The notes under the pieces are model-generated. The model was not told the DNA's origin. It saw only the letters and a program-made list of their open reading frames with translations, and made no database searches. DNA of 7,492 nt, taken from positions 1-7,492 of the forward strand of contig CAIYOB010001544.1 in NCBI GenBank assembly GCA_903927685.1, in the 5' to 3' direction. Positions 1 to 7,011 of the stretch are shown here, piece after piece (position 1 is the stretch's first letter; every line of letters starts with the position of its first letter). This stretch comes from an uncultured Planctomycetaceae bacterium. Its GTDB lineage: Bacteria; Planctomycetota; Planctomycetia; Pirellulales; Pirellulaceae. Made by a program: the position numbers and the translations under genes.

Positions 1-3000
1 GCAGGCTCCGTGGCCGCAGTTCCGGTTCGCGGGCTCCAAGACTGCCGGGCCGGGACCGCCGCCTGGAACGGCAGCGTCGTCGCCTGCAAGTGAACGGCGG
101 GAACAAGGCTACCGGACGCTGCCGTCCGGGAGGTTGGCACGGCGGCTGTGCGGGGCGGCTTGGCAGCGCTCGGTTTCGGCGCCGTCGCCCCTCTGGCCGG
201 CGGGGCAATCCGCGGCGCCGGCGCGGCCAACTTGGGAGCGGCCGCGGCGACTTTCGGAGCAGCCGCAGCCAGTCGAGCTTCCAGCCGCTCTTTTCGCCGG
301 GCGGCTTCCGCCGCGGAGGTCGTCCGCGGGTACCGGTTGAGGACTTGTTGCCAAGCCAGGGCCGCGTTCTGGTCGTCCTGCTGCAGTTCGTGGCACTTGC
401 CCGCCTGGACCAGCGCGGCGGCCTGCCACTGCGGGTAGTTGTACAGGCTCTCGACGCGATAATACGCCTTCAACGCCTGCTCGAAATCGCACTGGGCCGC
501 GTAGGCTTCGCCGATCATCCATTGGGCCTTGGCTGCCGTCTCGGTGCGGCCGCCTGCGGGCGAACGGATCACGCTTTCGTAGTACGGCAACGCTTCCGCC
601 GTCCGGCCTTGCTTGGACAGGCACAAACCCAGGACATAATCCGCTTCGTATTTCTTGCCGAATTCGGGGAACTGCTCGGCAAAGTCCGTGGCTAACTCGA
701 AGGCTGCATCCCAGTGCTGCTGCTCCGCCAGGATTTGCGCCCGGCGCAGGGGGATCATCGCGATCCACGTTTCGTCTTCCAGCCGCGGCTCTTGTGCCAG
801 CTGGGCGAATCGTGTGGCGGCCGACGCCCAGTCTTGCTGTTGATAGCAGGCTTCCGCCAGCCAGCACTCGGCGGTCACACGCAACGGCGAATCGGGGAAC
901 TGTTCCAGGAGTGCGGTCAGGGAACTGGCCACGTCCCGCCAACGCTGGGTCGAGGCAGCCACCTGCCCGCGCAGGTACAGGGTGTGCATCAACACATCCG
1001 GCGGGCATTGGGCTGCGAGCAGACGTTCCGCATACTGCCGAGCCCGATCGTACTGGCCAGCCCGCGACGCTCGCTCGGCCAGACGATAGGTCGTGTCGGC
1101 CCAGTACGAACTGTTCGGGTATTGCTCGGAGATGCGCTCGAACAGCCGGCCGGTTTCGGCCGACGGCTCTTGCTCGTCCAGCAGCCAGGCCAATTGGTAC
1201 AGGGCCGCATCCAGTTGCTCAAAGTCGGGGTGTTCCTGGAGCAGACGCCGCAGCAGGGCGACCGCCTCCGTCTTCTGCCCCAGCGTCTCGTGCAGGCGGG
1301 CGGCTTCCAGCATGGCGGCGGCTCCGTGCTCGCTGCTGGCATACGTTGTCGCCACCAGCAGATAGGCTGGCAGGGCCTCCGCGCTGCGGTCCAATTGCTC
1401 CAGCGTCTTGGCCTTCATCATCGCGGCCTGGGCGGCCAAGGGAATGTCAGGATACAAGTCCAGCAGGCGGTCGAAAGCGAGTAACGCCTCCGCCGGCTTT
1501 CCGGCCCGGAACCGAGTCCAGCCCAATCCCGACCAACCCTGGGAAGCCCACTCCGGCGGCTGTCCGTCCTCGGCCAAGCGGCCGAACAGCTCGCTCGCGT
1601 CTTCGTACTTGCCCGCCTCCAAGGCCGCCTCTGCCAACTGCAGCGTCGCCGCCTCGAAGCCCGACGGCGGGGGCTGCAGATCGGCAACCGCCTGGTAAAT
1701 CGGCAAGGCTTCGTCCACACGTCCGCTTTGCACCAGGGCTTGGATCAGATGCATGCGACAGGCGGTGGCCTCGGGGCCAGTCGGCTGGGCTGCCAGGTAC
1801 TGCTGCAACGGCTCGATGGCCTCGGCGGGCCGGTTCAGCCGTGCATAGGCGAGCGCTCGAGCGAGGCGAATGCCGCCGGACAGTTCCGGGTTGTCCTTGG
1901 TGTCTCCCACCTTGTCGAACGCCTGCAAGGCCGCGGGGTACTGTTCGTCACCCAGGTAGGCCAACCCCAGGTAGTACGGCGTCGTTGGCACGACGGACTC
2001 CGGACCGGCGGCCGCAGCGTCACCACCGCCCGAGGGACCGGCCGTGGATTCGGCCAAGGGTTTCAGAATGCCGATCGCCTTGGCATACTGCTTCTGCTTC
2101 AAGTACGCGCGCCCCAGTCGCTGCTCGACGGCAGGCTTCAGCGGACTGGTCGGATACTGGGTGCGGAATTGCTCGCCAAGCGTCACGACGCGCTCGAACT
2201 GGGCTTCGGTCAAGGCGAATTGCGTGAGCATCTCCAGGCTGTCGTCGGCCCATTCGCATTGAGGCCATTCGCGCAGAACGGCGGCGTAGCCTTCGCGAGC
2301 GGCCTGCAAACCGCCCGCCTGACGCTTGGCATCCGCCAGCCAGAACGTCATTGCCGGCGCCAGCGCGTGCTGGGGGTGCTGGTCGAGCGCGGTCTGCAAA
2401 ATCCGAGCCGCCTGGTCCCAATCGCGTTGAGCCACGTAGCACATGCCCAGCCAGTAGCGGGCCTGATCGGTCAAGTCGCTGTCGGGAAACCGTTCCAAGG
2501 CCGCCTGAAAGGCCTTCGCCGCCTGGGCATAGTTCCCGTGGTTGTACAGGCAGATGCCCGTCTGAACCTGGGCGTCATCCGCCAAGGGGCCGTTGGCGGC
2601 AGCCATGGTCTGATAAGCGATTCGAGCCGCTTCGATGTCGCCCTGCAGTTCCAGCGCGCGCCCCAGCCCGAACCGGCACTCCTCCACCTGCGGGCCGTCG
2701 GGATAACGTTCCAGGATCGCTTTGAACAAGGTAGCGGCCCGCGGTCCGTCTCGCGCCGCCAACGCCAATTCGGCCAGGTACTTTTGGGCGAACACGTTCA
2801 ATTCGCTGCCCGGATAATCCGCGACGAACTTCTCGAGTTCCGCCCGGGCGGTTTGGGCATCGCCGGCCAAATAGACCGCCTCGGCAGCCCGAAACCGAGC
2901 CTGAGGCGCAAAACGATGCTCCGGTTCCCGTTTGGCAAACGCGAGATACCCCGTCCGCGCATCGGCATGCCGACCCTGCTGGACCTGGGCTTCGGCCCGG

Positions 3001-3236
3001 AAAAACAACGCCGAAGCGGCTTGTGCATGCTCCGGATACTGCTGCAGAAAACGCGTGAACTCGTCCGCCGCCGACTGCCAGCGACCGTCCGAATAATGCT
3101 TGACAGCCGCCGCGTAGACGTCGTCCGCCGTTTCAGCGGTCGCCGCCGTCGCCGTTTCGTCCGCCGCCCATGCGGCGGCCGGGGCCGCCAAACACAACAA
3201 GGCCACGAGACCACGCAAGAAGGTGCTAGCGTACAT
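1..3236 (-). CDS. Giant exported tetratricopeptide-repeat protein, 3' end outside window
   Basis: Translating the minus strand from the ATG at 3236 gives 1078 codons without a stop, up to the window edge; the C-terminus is missing. Residues 1-24 look like a Sec signal peptide: Arg8, a Leu/Ala-rich core, then AWA before AD. No lipobox cysteine is visible. From about residue 37 to 980 the protein is almost entirely helical TPR-like units of 34-36 residues with repeated W/Y-LG, A..Y/F and YP-x-S/D signatures, for example FQAALERFPDSDLTDQARYW. A Gly/Ala-rich insert lies near residues 397-417. From about residue 980 it turns into an Ala/Pro/Lys-rich low-complexity tail. TPR arrays are protein-binding scaffolds, so a periplasmic or envelope scaffold role is inferred; the partner is unknown. 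AAGG abuts the ATG directly, too close to act as a Shine-Dalgarno, so the start rests on the signal peptide. It lies 89 bp after the MoaD-like gene and may be co-transcribed with it. Confidence 0.88.
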   Translation of the reverse strand, partial: MYASTFLRGLVALLCLAAPAAAWAADETATAATAETADDVYAAAVKHYSDGRWQSAADEFTRFLQQYPEHAQAASALFFRAEAQVQQGRHADARTGYLAFAKREPEHRFAPQARFRAAEAVYLAGDAQTARAELEKFVADYPGSELNVFAQKYLAELALAARDGPRAATLFKAILERYPDGPQVEECRFGLGRALELQGDIEAARIAYQTMAAANGPLADDAQVQTGICLYNHGNYAQAAKAFQAALERFPDSDLTDQARYWLGMCYVAQRDWDQAARILQTALDQHPQHALAPAMTFWLADAKRQAGGLQAAREGYAAVLREWPQCEWADDSLEMLTQFALTEAQFERVVTLGEQFRTQYPTSPLKPAVEQRLGRAYLKQKQYAKAIGILKPLAESTAGPSGGGDAAAAGPESVVPTTPYYLGLAYLGDEQYPAALQAFDKVGDTKDNPELSGGIRLARALAYARLNRPAEAIEPLQQYLAAQPTGPEATACRMHLIQALVQSGRVDEALPIYQAVADLQPPPSGFEAATLQLAEAALEAGKYEDASELFGRLAEDGQPPEWASQGWSGLGWTRFRAGKPAEALLAFDRLLDLYPDIPLAAQAAMMKAKTLEQLDRSAEALPAYLLVATTYASSEHGAAAMLEAARLHETLGQKTEAVALLRRLLQEHPDFEQLDAALYQLAWLLDEQEPSAETGRLFERISEQYPNSSYWADTTYRLAERASRAGQYDRARQYAERLLAAQCPPDVLMHTLYLRGQVAASTQRWRDVASSLTALLEQFPDSPLRVTAECWLAEACYQQQDWASAATRFAQLAQEPRLEDETWIAMIPLRRAQILAEQQHWDAAFELATDFAEQFPEFGKKYEADYVLGLCLSKQGRTAEALPYYESVIRSPAGGRTETAAKAQWMIGEAYAAQCDFEQALKAYYRVESLYNYPQWQAAALVQAGKCHELQQDDQNAALAWQQVLNRYPRTTSAAEAARRKERLEARLAAAAPKVAAAAPKLAAPAPRIAPPARGATAPKPSAAKPPRTAAVPTSRTAASGSLVPAVHLQATTLPFQAAVPARQSWSPRTGTAATEP

Positions 3237-3325
3237 CCTTGTACTCGCCCGTGAAAAGAAAAGAACCCGACCGCATCCCTGCGCCCGGCATCTTACCCGG
3301 CTGGGGGTTCGCGTGACAAGGGCAA

Positions 3326-3586
3326 CTAGCCGCCGGCCACCGGAGCGATCAGGGTGACTTCATCGCCGTCGCGAAGGATCGCCGGCTCGTGACTGGCAAC
3401 CGTTCCCAGATGCCGGCCGGAGACCGCTAGCAGACACGTCGCCGACCAACCCGGACCGTCGCCGTAACGTTCCCGCAACAGACGCAGGACATCGTCCACC
3501 GTCGCCTGGTCCGGCAACTCGCACTGGTCCGGTAGACTTGCGGCCGCATGATACCCGCGTCCGGTAACGACGAGACGAATCTTCAC
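3326..3586 (-). CDS. MoaD/ThiS-family sulfur-carrier protein (MoaD-like)
   Basis: This is an 86-residue beta-grasp protein ending in Gly-Gly (DGDEVTLIAPVAGG), the hallmark of ubiquitin-like sulfur carriers. In the family the C-terminal glycine is adenylated by a MoeB/ThiF-type enzyme and thiocarboxylated, then donates sulfur; MoaD does so in molybdopterin synthase together with MoaE. An N-terminal beta strand (KIRLVVTGR), a TVDDVLRLLRERYG helix at residues 29-42 and the acidic DGDE turn at 73-76 fit MoaD better than ThiS, which is usually shorter (about 66 residues). The GTG start at 3586 is preferred because AAAGGA lies 6 nt upstream. An ATG five codons earlier at 3601 is possible but sits in the end of an inverted repeat. 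No moaE, moeB, thiG or other cofactor gene is in the window, so the exact substrate pathway cannot be told; the family assignment is firm, the MoaD role likely. Confidence 0.85.
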   Translation of the reverse strand: MKIRLVVTGRGYHAAASLPDQCELPDQATVDDVLRLLRERYGDGPGWSATCLLAVSGRHLGTVASHEPAILRDGDEVTLIAPVAGG

Positions 3587-3592
3587 GGAGCA

Positions 3593-3598
3593 TCCTTT
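3593..3598 (-). promoter_or_regulatory. Ribosome binding site of the MoaD-like gene
   Basis: On the minus strand AAAGGA is followed by TGCTCC and then GTG. The 6-nt spacing supports GTG 3586 as the start over the ATG at 3601, which would lie upstream of this site. The site directly abuts the proximal arm of a 16-bp inverted repeat, so a hairpin in the mRNA would end right at the ribosome binding site. Confidence 0.6.
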
Positions 3599-3649
3599 CA
3601 TGATTTTGTCTTTCGTGCGCGCCGGTTTTCTCGGAAAGACAAAATCATG
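3599..3649. repeat. Perfect 16-bp AT-rich inverted repeat with 19-nt loop
   Basis: CATGATTTTGTCTTTC at 3599-3614 is the exact reverse complement of GAAAGACAAAATCATG at 3634-3649, separated by 19 nt that include a GC-rich GTGCGCGCCGG stretch. The arms are AT-rich against a GC-rich background. A further partial copy of the arm end, AGAATCATG at 3656-3664, lies in the same orientation as AAAATCATG at 3641-3649, with a G-rich run between them. There is no room for a transposase, so this could be a REP-like or MITE-like element, or a hairpin formed in the leader of the MoaD-like mRNA. A 16-bp perfect match at this distance is not expected by chance in 7.5 kb. The mobile-element reading is inference. 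Confidence 0.8.
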
Positions 3650-3732
3650 GGGGGTAGAATCATGGTCAGTGAATGCACAGGGCCAACAGAACCACGTTTT
3701 CGAAACAGCGGGTGAGGGGCTTCGCCTGGGTT

Positions 3733-3793
3733 CCCCAGAGCCCAAGGACTGGGGGCTAAGATCTGGGGGCTCGCCACTCGTGGCTCGCCCCCA
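3733..3793. repeat. GC-rich palindromic intergenic repeat, copy 1
   Basis: Two hairpins follow each other. CCCCAG at 3733-3738 pairs with CTGGGG at 3749-3754. The stretch 3764-3793 forms a longer imperfect palindrome: TGGGGGC at 3764-3770 pairs with GCCCCCA at 3787-3793, there is a 2-bp internal mismatch, then GCCAC at 3773-3777 pairs with GTGGC at 3780-3784 around a 2-nt loop. CTGGGGGCT is also directly repeated at 3749-3757 and 3763-3771. The 17-mer GGGGGCTCGCCACTCGT at 3765-3781 recurs exactly at 7218-7234. The palindrome begins about 25 bp after the stop codon of the 553-aa gene and may stop or stabilise its transcript, but no T-run follows, so it is not a standard intrinsic terminator. 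Confidence 0.7.
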
Positions 3794-3817
3794 ACCACCC
3801 GACATCAGTTCACTGCC

Positions 3818-5479
3818 CTACTGCTGCTGAGCGCCCTTGACGGCTCCGCCGATGGCTTTCAGCACACCTTCCTCGAACTCCAGTCGCATGGCGAAACCGT
3901 TCTTGATCGGGAGGGCCGTCAAGGAGATCGCGTCGCTGCCGGGATACTGCTTCGCGGCTTCCAGTGCCACCTTGACCTGCGGGTTCGAATCCGTCGCGGC
4001 AACGAACTCGAGGATCGGCGCCAGGGAGATCCGCAACTGGGACGGCGGCAAAACCTTATCGCTGGTCGCAGCCGAACCATCCAAGACGCTCTTCAGCAGA
4101 CCGACCGGATCCTTGCCGAACGCCACATAAGCGCTGGTCTTGCCCGTGCCGATGACCAGTTCCATCGGATCGCCCAGGATCTGGCGGACTTGATAGTCCG
4201 CGTCGCGCAAGGGGATCTTGGCGGTATGGAAGGTCACGCCCTGATACTTCTCAGCATCAAAGTTGATCCCGGGGAAGCTGGGCTCTTTCTTGGCGGCCAA
4301 GCCGGCCAGTTTCTTCACGGCGTCCGCCAGCTTCTCGCCGTCGGCGACAAAACCGCCGGCGACAAAGCCGAGCGTCCCCGGCTTGAGCACCAGCGACGCG
4401 CCGCAGTCCATGTTGGCCGCCTTGAGGGTCGCGTCCGCGACGTCCAGCAATTGATTGACAACGTCCTTGGCGATCGCCCGCTCTTCGTCATTCGCCAGCT
4501 TGCCGTCCTCGTCGATGCCCTTCATCGCCTGCCCGCGGAACTGCGCCAGCATGGCGGTGACCTGTTCGACCTCGGCCGCGCTGCTCTCGCCGTGCCCGTG
4601 AAACGTCAAGGCCGCGCCGGGCAGCAGGAAGCCCGCATACGAGGACTTGCCTTCCTTGACCAACGCCATTTCCTTGGCCAATTCGGTGCCTTCCAGGGCC
4701 GTGAAGTTCACGTCCAGGTAGGTCTTCTTGCCGTCCTTGTCGACTTCCCAGCCCAGCGTCAGGTTGTCGCTGTCCTGGATCAGCCGCGTGATCGATTCGA
4801 CGGCCAAGCCGCCCAGCTTTCCCATCGCTTCGGCCTGTTCGCCGTTCAACTCCTGAGCCACCCGCTCTTCGAGTCCCTTCTGCAACTGGGTCACCGCCAT
4901 CTCGCGCAGACTCGCCGGAATGGCGCTGATGTTCACGCGCACCGCCAACGTGTACTTCTTGTCCAGGCCATCCAGCAAGGCGACCGGATCCTTCGGCAGG
5001 TCCTTCAGATGCTCTTGGCGATTGGCCAAGAAGGCCCAGCCGCCGGCTTCCTTGATGAACACGGGTGCGGGGCGGTCGCCCGCGACCTTCAGCACGCCGC
5101 CGCCCACTTCTTCCGGCTTGCCGATCTGCTCCTCGAGCGTCATCAGGAGCATCTTCAGGTCCTTGACGGGCAGAAAGCTCAAGACGCGGACGTCGCTTTC
5201 ACTTTCCAGCATCATGCACACACCGGTCGGACGCGATTTGTCCATCGGCGCGGTGTACGGGCTGGCCATCAGGGCCGCAAAACGGCCGAAGTCGCCGACC
5301 CCGGCGGATTCGGTCAGGTACAGGATGTCCGACAGCACCTCGTCGGTGCCGGCCAGCGAAGCCACAATGACCGGCTTGTCGGATTGACCGTACGCCGGAG
5401 CGGTCATGCCCGCCAGAGCGGTCACGGCCAAGGTAATCGATGCCAGCACTGCGCAAGTCCGCTTCCACATTCTTCTCAC
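3818..5479 (-). CDS. Exported protein of unknown function, 553 residues
   Basis: I cannot assign this protein to a named family. Residues 1-31 form a clear Sec signal peptide: basic MRRMWKR, a hydrophobic core to about residue 24, then AYG before QS. The mature part has no transmembrane segment, lipobox or catalytic motif that I recognise. It alternates strands and helices and seems to contain two related modules. Residues 146-193 read GGWAFLANRQEHLKDLPKDP, then a Leu-rich helix and a VRVNISAIPASL strand; residues 448-495 read TSAYVAFGKDPVGLLKSVLD, then an LRISLAPILEFV strand. The layout loosely recalls DUF3352-type exported proteins, but that is only a resemblance. The first codon is GTG at 5479, chosen because AAAGGAG lies 9 nt upstream; the next ATG is three codons in. 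It stands alone, with 263 bp upstream and a repeat-filled 231-bp gap downstream. Soluble periplasmic or envelope location is inferred. Confidence 0.88.
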   Translation of the reverse strand: MRRMWKRTCAVLASITLAVTALAGMTAPAYGQSDKPVIVASLAGTDEVLSDILYLTESAGVGDFGRFAALMASPYTAPMDKSRPTGVCMMLESESDVRVLSFLPVKDLKMLLMTLEEQIGKPEEVGGGVLKVAGDRPAPVFIKEAGGWAFLANRQEHLKDLPKDPVALLDGLDKKYTLAVRVNISAIPASLREMAVTQLQKGLEERVAQELNGEQAEAMGKLGGLAVESITRLIQDSDNLTLGWEVDKDGKKTYLDVNFTALEGTELAKEMALVKEGKSSYAGFLLPGAALTFHGHGESSAAEVEQVTAMLAQFRGQAMKGIDEDGKLANDEERAIAKDVVNQLLDVADATLKAANMDCGASLVLKPGTLGFVAGGFVADGEKLADAVKKLAGLAAKKEPSFPGINFDAEKYQGVTFHTAKIPLRDADYQVRQILGDPMELVIGTGKTSAYVAFGKDPVGLLKSVLDGSAATSDKVLPPSQLRISLAPILEFVAATDSNPQVKVALEAAKQYPGSDAISLTALPIKNGFAMRLEFEEGVLKAIGGAVKGAQQQ

Positions 5480-5488
5480 GATCGCGTT

Positions 5489-5495
5489 CTCCTTT
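5489..5495 (-). promoter_or_regulatory. Ribosome binding site of the 553-aa gene
   Basis: Minus-strand AAAGGAG is followed by AACGCGATC and then GTG. It is a near-perfect Shine-Dalgarno with 9-nt spacing and supports GTG 5479; the ATG three codons later would be about 18 nt away, too far. Confidence 0.75.
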
Positions 5496-5742
5496 GGTTA
5501 ACGAATTCGCCCCGCCCTTGGCTTCCGCCACTTGTGAAGGGTTACCAGGGGAAGTGGGGCAAAGTTTCGGAAAAATGACGAGAAATGCAGAGACCGCCAA
5601 CAAAACGGGGCTCAGACGAGTCTTGGGAGCGAAGACGAGATGCCTTGTCTTTCGAAGGCGGCCGAGCGCGAGCCCGCTAGCTGCCCAGTTTGCCAATGGC
5701 CATGTTCGGAGCCATCCCGCGCAGAAACGCGACGCGAATGGA

Positions 5743-5964
5743 CTAGCGGTCGCGATAGATGATCCGGCCTTTGGTCAGGTCATACGGCGAAAGCTCCACC
5801 CGTACGCGGTCGCCTGGCACGATCCGGATGAAGTTCTTGCGAATCTTGCCCGCCACGTGGGCGAGCACTTCGTTGCCCGTGTCCAGTTGGACACGAAATC
5901 GAGTGTTGGCAAGGGCTTGCGTCACCGTGCCCTCGACTTCAAAGGCTTCTTCTTTTTTTGCCAT
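5743..5964 (-). CDS. infA: Translation initiation factor IF-1
   Basis: This 73-residue protein matches IF-1 over its whole length (E. coli IF-1 is 72 residues). IF-1 binds the A site of the 30S ribosomal subunit during initiation and works with IF-2 and IF-3. Signatures visible in the single S1/OB-fold domain are EGTV at 11-14, FRV at 23-25, the [14 protein letters not shown] segment at 35-48, [13 protein letters not shown] at 51-63 and the ending KGRIIYRDR. The ATG at 5964 is chosen over an in-frame ATG eleven codons upstream because the family begins at MAKK and AGGAG (5971-5975) lies 6 nt before it. The gene is isolated, not in a ribosomal-protein cluster: 114 bp separate it from the secretin-like gene and 263 bp from the next. 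It is intact, with the basic residues of the RNA-binding surface retained. Confidence 0.97.
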   Translation of the reverse strand: MAKKEEAFEVEGTVTQALANTRFRVQLDTGNEVLAHVAGKIRKNFIRIVPGDRVRVELSPYDLTKGRIIYRDR

Positions 5965-6036
5965 AAATCGCTCCTGACCGATGGAAATGCCACACACGTC
6001 TCCACCGTCATCGCTGGAGCGCTGGGACCGCCGACA

Positions 6037-6044
6037 ATAATATA
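6037..6044 (-). promoter_or_regulatory. Possible -10 element upstream of infA
   Basis: A short AT-only island between the secretin-like gene and infA reads TATATTAT on the minus strand, about 75 bp before the infA start, in otherwise GC-rich sequence. No convincing -35 hexamer lies 16-18 bp upstream, and TATAAT can also be read on the plus strand at 6041-6046, so direction is uncertain. Confidence 0.3.
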
Positions 6045-6078
6045 ATGCAGGCAGGCGAACTTTGGGAAGTGCGGTTGC

Positions 6079-6936
6079 CTACGGAGGAGTCGCCTGGCTG
6101 GAAATTCCCTGGAAACGAGCGGTCAGCAGAACCAACAGCGACTCGGCATCGCCTGCCGACCCCCGCGGACCAGCCAGAATCATGGTCTGGCCCGATTGCA
6201 GCTCCAGTTGGGCTTTGACCTCCTGCGTACGATCCACGGGTCCGGAGTCCGTGTTGGGGACTTTGTCTGCGGCAGTGGATTGAACGCGACAAGCGACGTC
6301 CAACCGCAAACGCTCGCCCGCGAGCAATTGCGGGGTGCACTGGATTCGAAGCTTGGTGCGGGAGCCCGCCGGCAGCGTCTGGGGATCCTGGCTGATTTCC
6401 GCGGACGCGGACTGACCATCGAGCGTCACCAGCCGGGGACGCGACAGCACTTGGGCCAGTTCCTCCTTGCACAACAGCTCGACGAACTCCGCGATCTGCC
6501 CCTGCTCGTCCAGGATGGCTGTGCTCTCGGGTGACTCGACCAGGCTTCGCAGGCTTACCAGCCCCAGTCCCGACTGCCGCAGCTTGGCCCACGACAGGGC
6601 GACCAGTTGCACCTCGATGACAACCGGACCGGCAGACGGAGCCGCAGTCACCGACGCGTCCTGAAGTCGTGCGATCTCCAATTCCAGCTGGCGGATCCGC
6701 TCACGCCGTGCTTCGACCAGCCGCTGACGATCCGTTTGCGGCTCGGCGTTCAATTGGGCGTAGATCCCAGCCGCCAAGTCCAATTGGCCCGCCCGTTCCA
6801 GGTGCAGCGCCGCCTGCAGCAGATGCTCCGACCTGGCGGCGACACGTTTCGTCTCCTCCGCCGAGCCGGCACTGGCTACCGTCAGACCGATGAAGAGCAA
6901 CGCGAATCCCTCACGGCCCGCTCGCCTTCCGTTCAC
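6079..6936 (-). CDS. Compact secretin-domain protein (type II/III secretion family)
   Basis: The 285-residue product has a predicted signal peptide at residues 1-26 (basic start, FALLFIGLTVA core, cut after AGSA). A single TPR-like helix pair follows at about 38-65 and a charged heptad helix at 70-94 that could form a coiled coil. Residues 104-276 resemble the C-terminal secretin domain of GspD/PilQ/YscC: VVIEVQLVALSW at 105-116, then LAQVLSRPRLVTLDGQSASA at 160-179, TKLRIQCTPQL at 194-204, SGQTMILAGP at 248-257 and LLVLLTARF at 267-275. Full secretins exceed 500 residues, have N0-N3 domains and a VPxLGDIPxxGxLF stretch between the last two motifs; both are absent here, so a conventional outer-membrane channel is doubtful. 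GTG 6936 is chosen because GGAGG lies 6 nt upstream. It has its own promoter candidate and no type II or type IV pilus partners nearby. Confidence 0.82.
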   Translation of the reverse strand: MNGRRAGREGFALLFIGLTVASAGSAEETKRVAARSEHLLQAALHLERAGQLDLAAGIYAQLNAEPQTDRQRLVEARRERIRQLELEIARLQDASVTAAPSAGPVVIEVQLVALSWAKLRQSGLGLVSLRSLVESPESTAILDEQGQIAEFVELLCKEELAQVLSRPRLVTLDGQSASAEISQDPQTLPAGSRTKLRIQCTPQLLAGERLRLDVACRVQSTAADKVPNTDSGPVDRTQEVKAQLELQSGQTMILAGPRGSAGDAESLLVLLTARFQGISSQATPP

Positions 6937-6942
6937 GCTCGT

Positions 6943-6947
6943 CCTCC
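6943..6947 (-). promoter_or_regulatory. Ribosome binding site of the secretin-like gene
   Basis: Minus-strand GGAGG is followed by ACGAGC and then GTG. This 6-nt spacing fixes GTG 6936 as the start, ahead of the ATG 39 codons upstream at 7053, whose extra N-terminal residues would bury the signal peptide and overlap the predicted promoter. Confidence 0.75.
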
Positions 6948-7011
6948 GTGCTGAAGAAATGCCTGTCCAGCCGGCGCTGCCTTCCGACCAACGCCGTCCT
7001 GCCGGTGCCGA

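Noticed and set aside
109..1342. Two minus-strand reading frames (109-1008 and 989-1342) that could suggest separate genes
   Set aside because: They are in other frames than the TPR protein, which continues unbroken through this region; their translations are Arg/Gly-rich without repeats.
1728..3254. 508-codon plus-strand reading frame (and a 477-codon one at 794-2227)
   Set aside because: They lie opposite the TPR gene. The minus strand gives clear TPR repeats and a signal peptide, while the plus-strand translations show no domain and an Arg/Pro/Gly-biased composition typical of antisense frames in GC-rich DNA.
3326..3805. A 159-residue version of the MoaD-like protein
   Set aside because: The N-terminal 68 residues would be translated from intergenic palindromes and the inverted repeat; family similarity begins at KIRL and a Shine-Dalgarno supports the GTG at 3586.
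3667..3815. CAGTGAA (3667-3673) and TTCACTG (3809-3815) as terminal inverted repeats of an insertion in the gap
   Set aside because: The match is only 7 bp over a long distance, which is expected by chance, and there is no transposase between them.
4190..5578. 462-codon plus-strand reading frame opposite the 553-aa gene
   Set aside because: It has a His/Gln/Arg-rich antisense composition and no ribosome binding site; the minus-strand gene has a signal peptide and a near-perfect Shine-Dalgarno.
5630..5654. Imperfect hairpin (CGAAGAC / GTCTTTCG) downstream of infA as a terminator
   Set aside because: It has a short stem with a bulge, a 10-nt loop, no T-run after it, and lies about 90 bp beyond the stop; too weak to call.
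5645..5654. TTGTCTTTCG shared with the inverted-repeat arm at 3606-3615
   Set aside because: A 10-bp match is expected many times by chance in a window of this size, so it does not support a second copy of the element.
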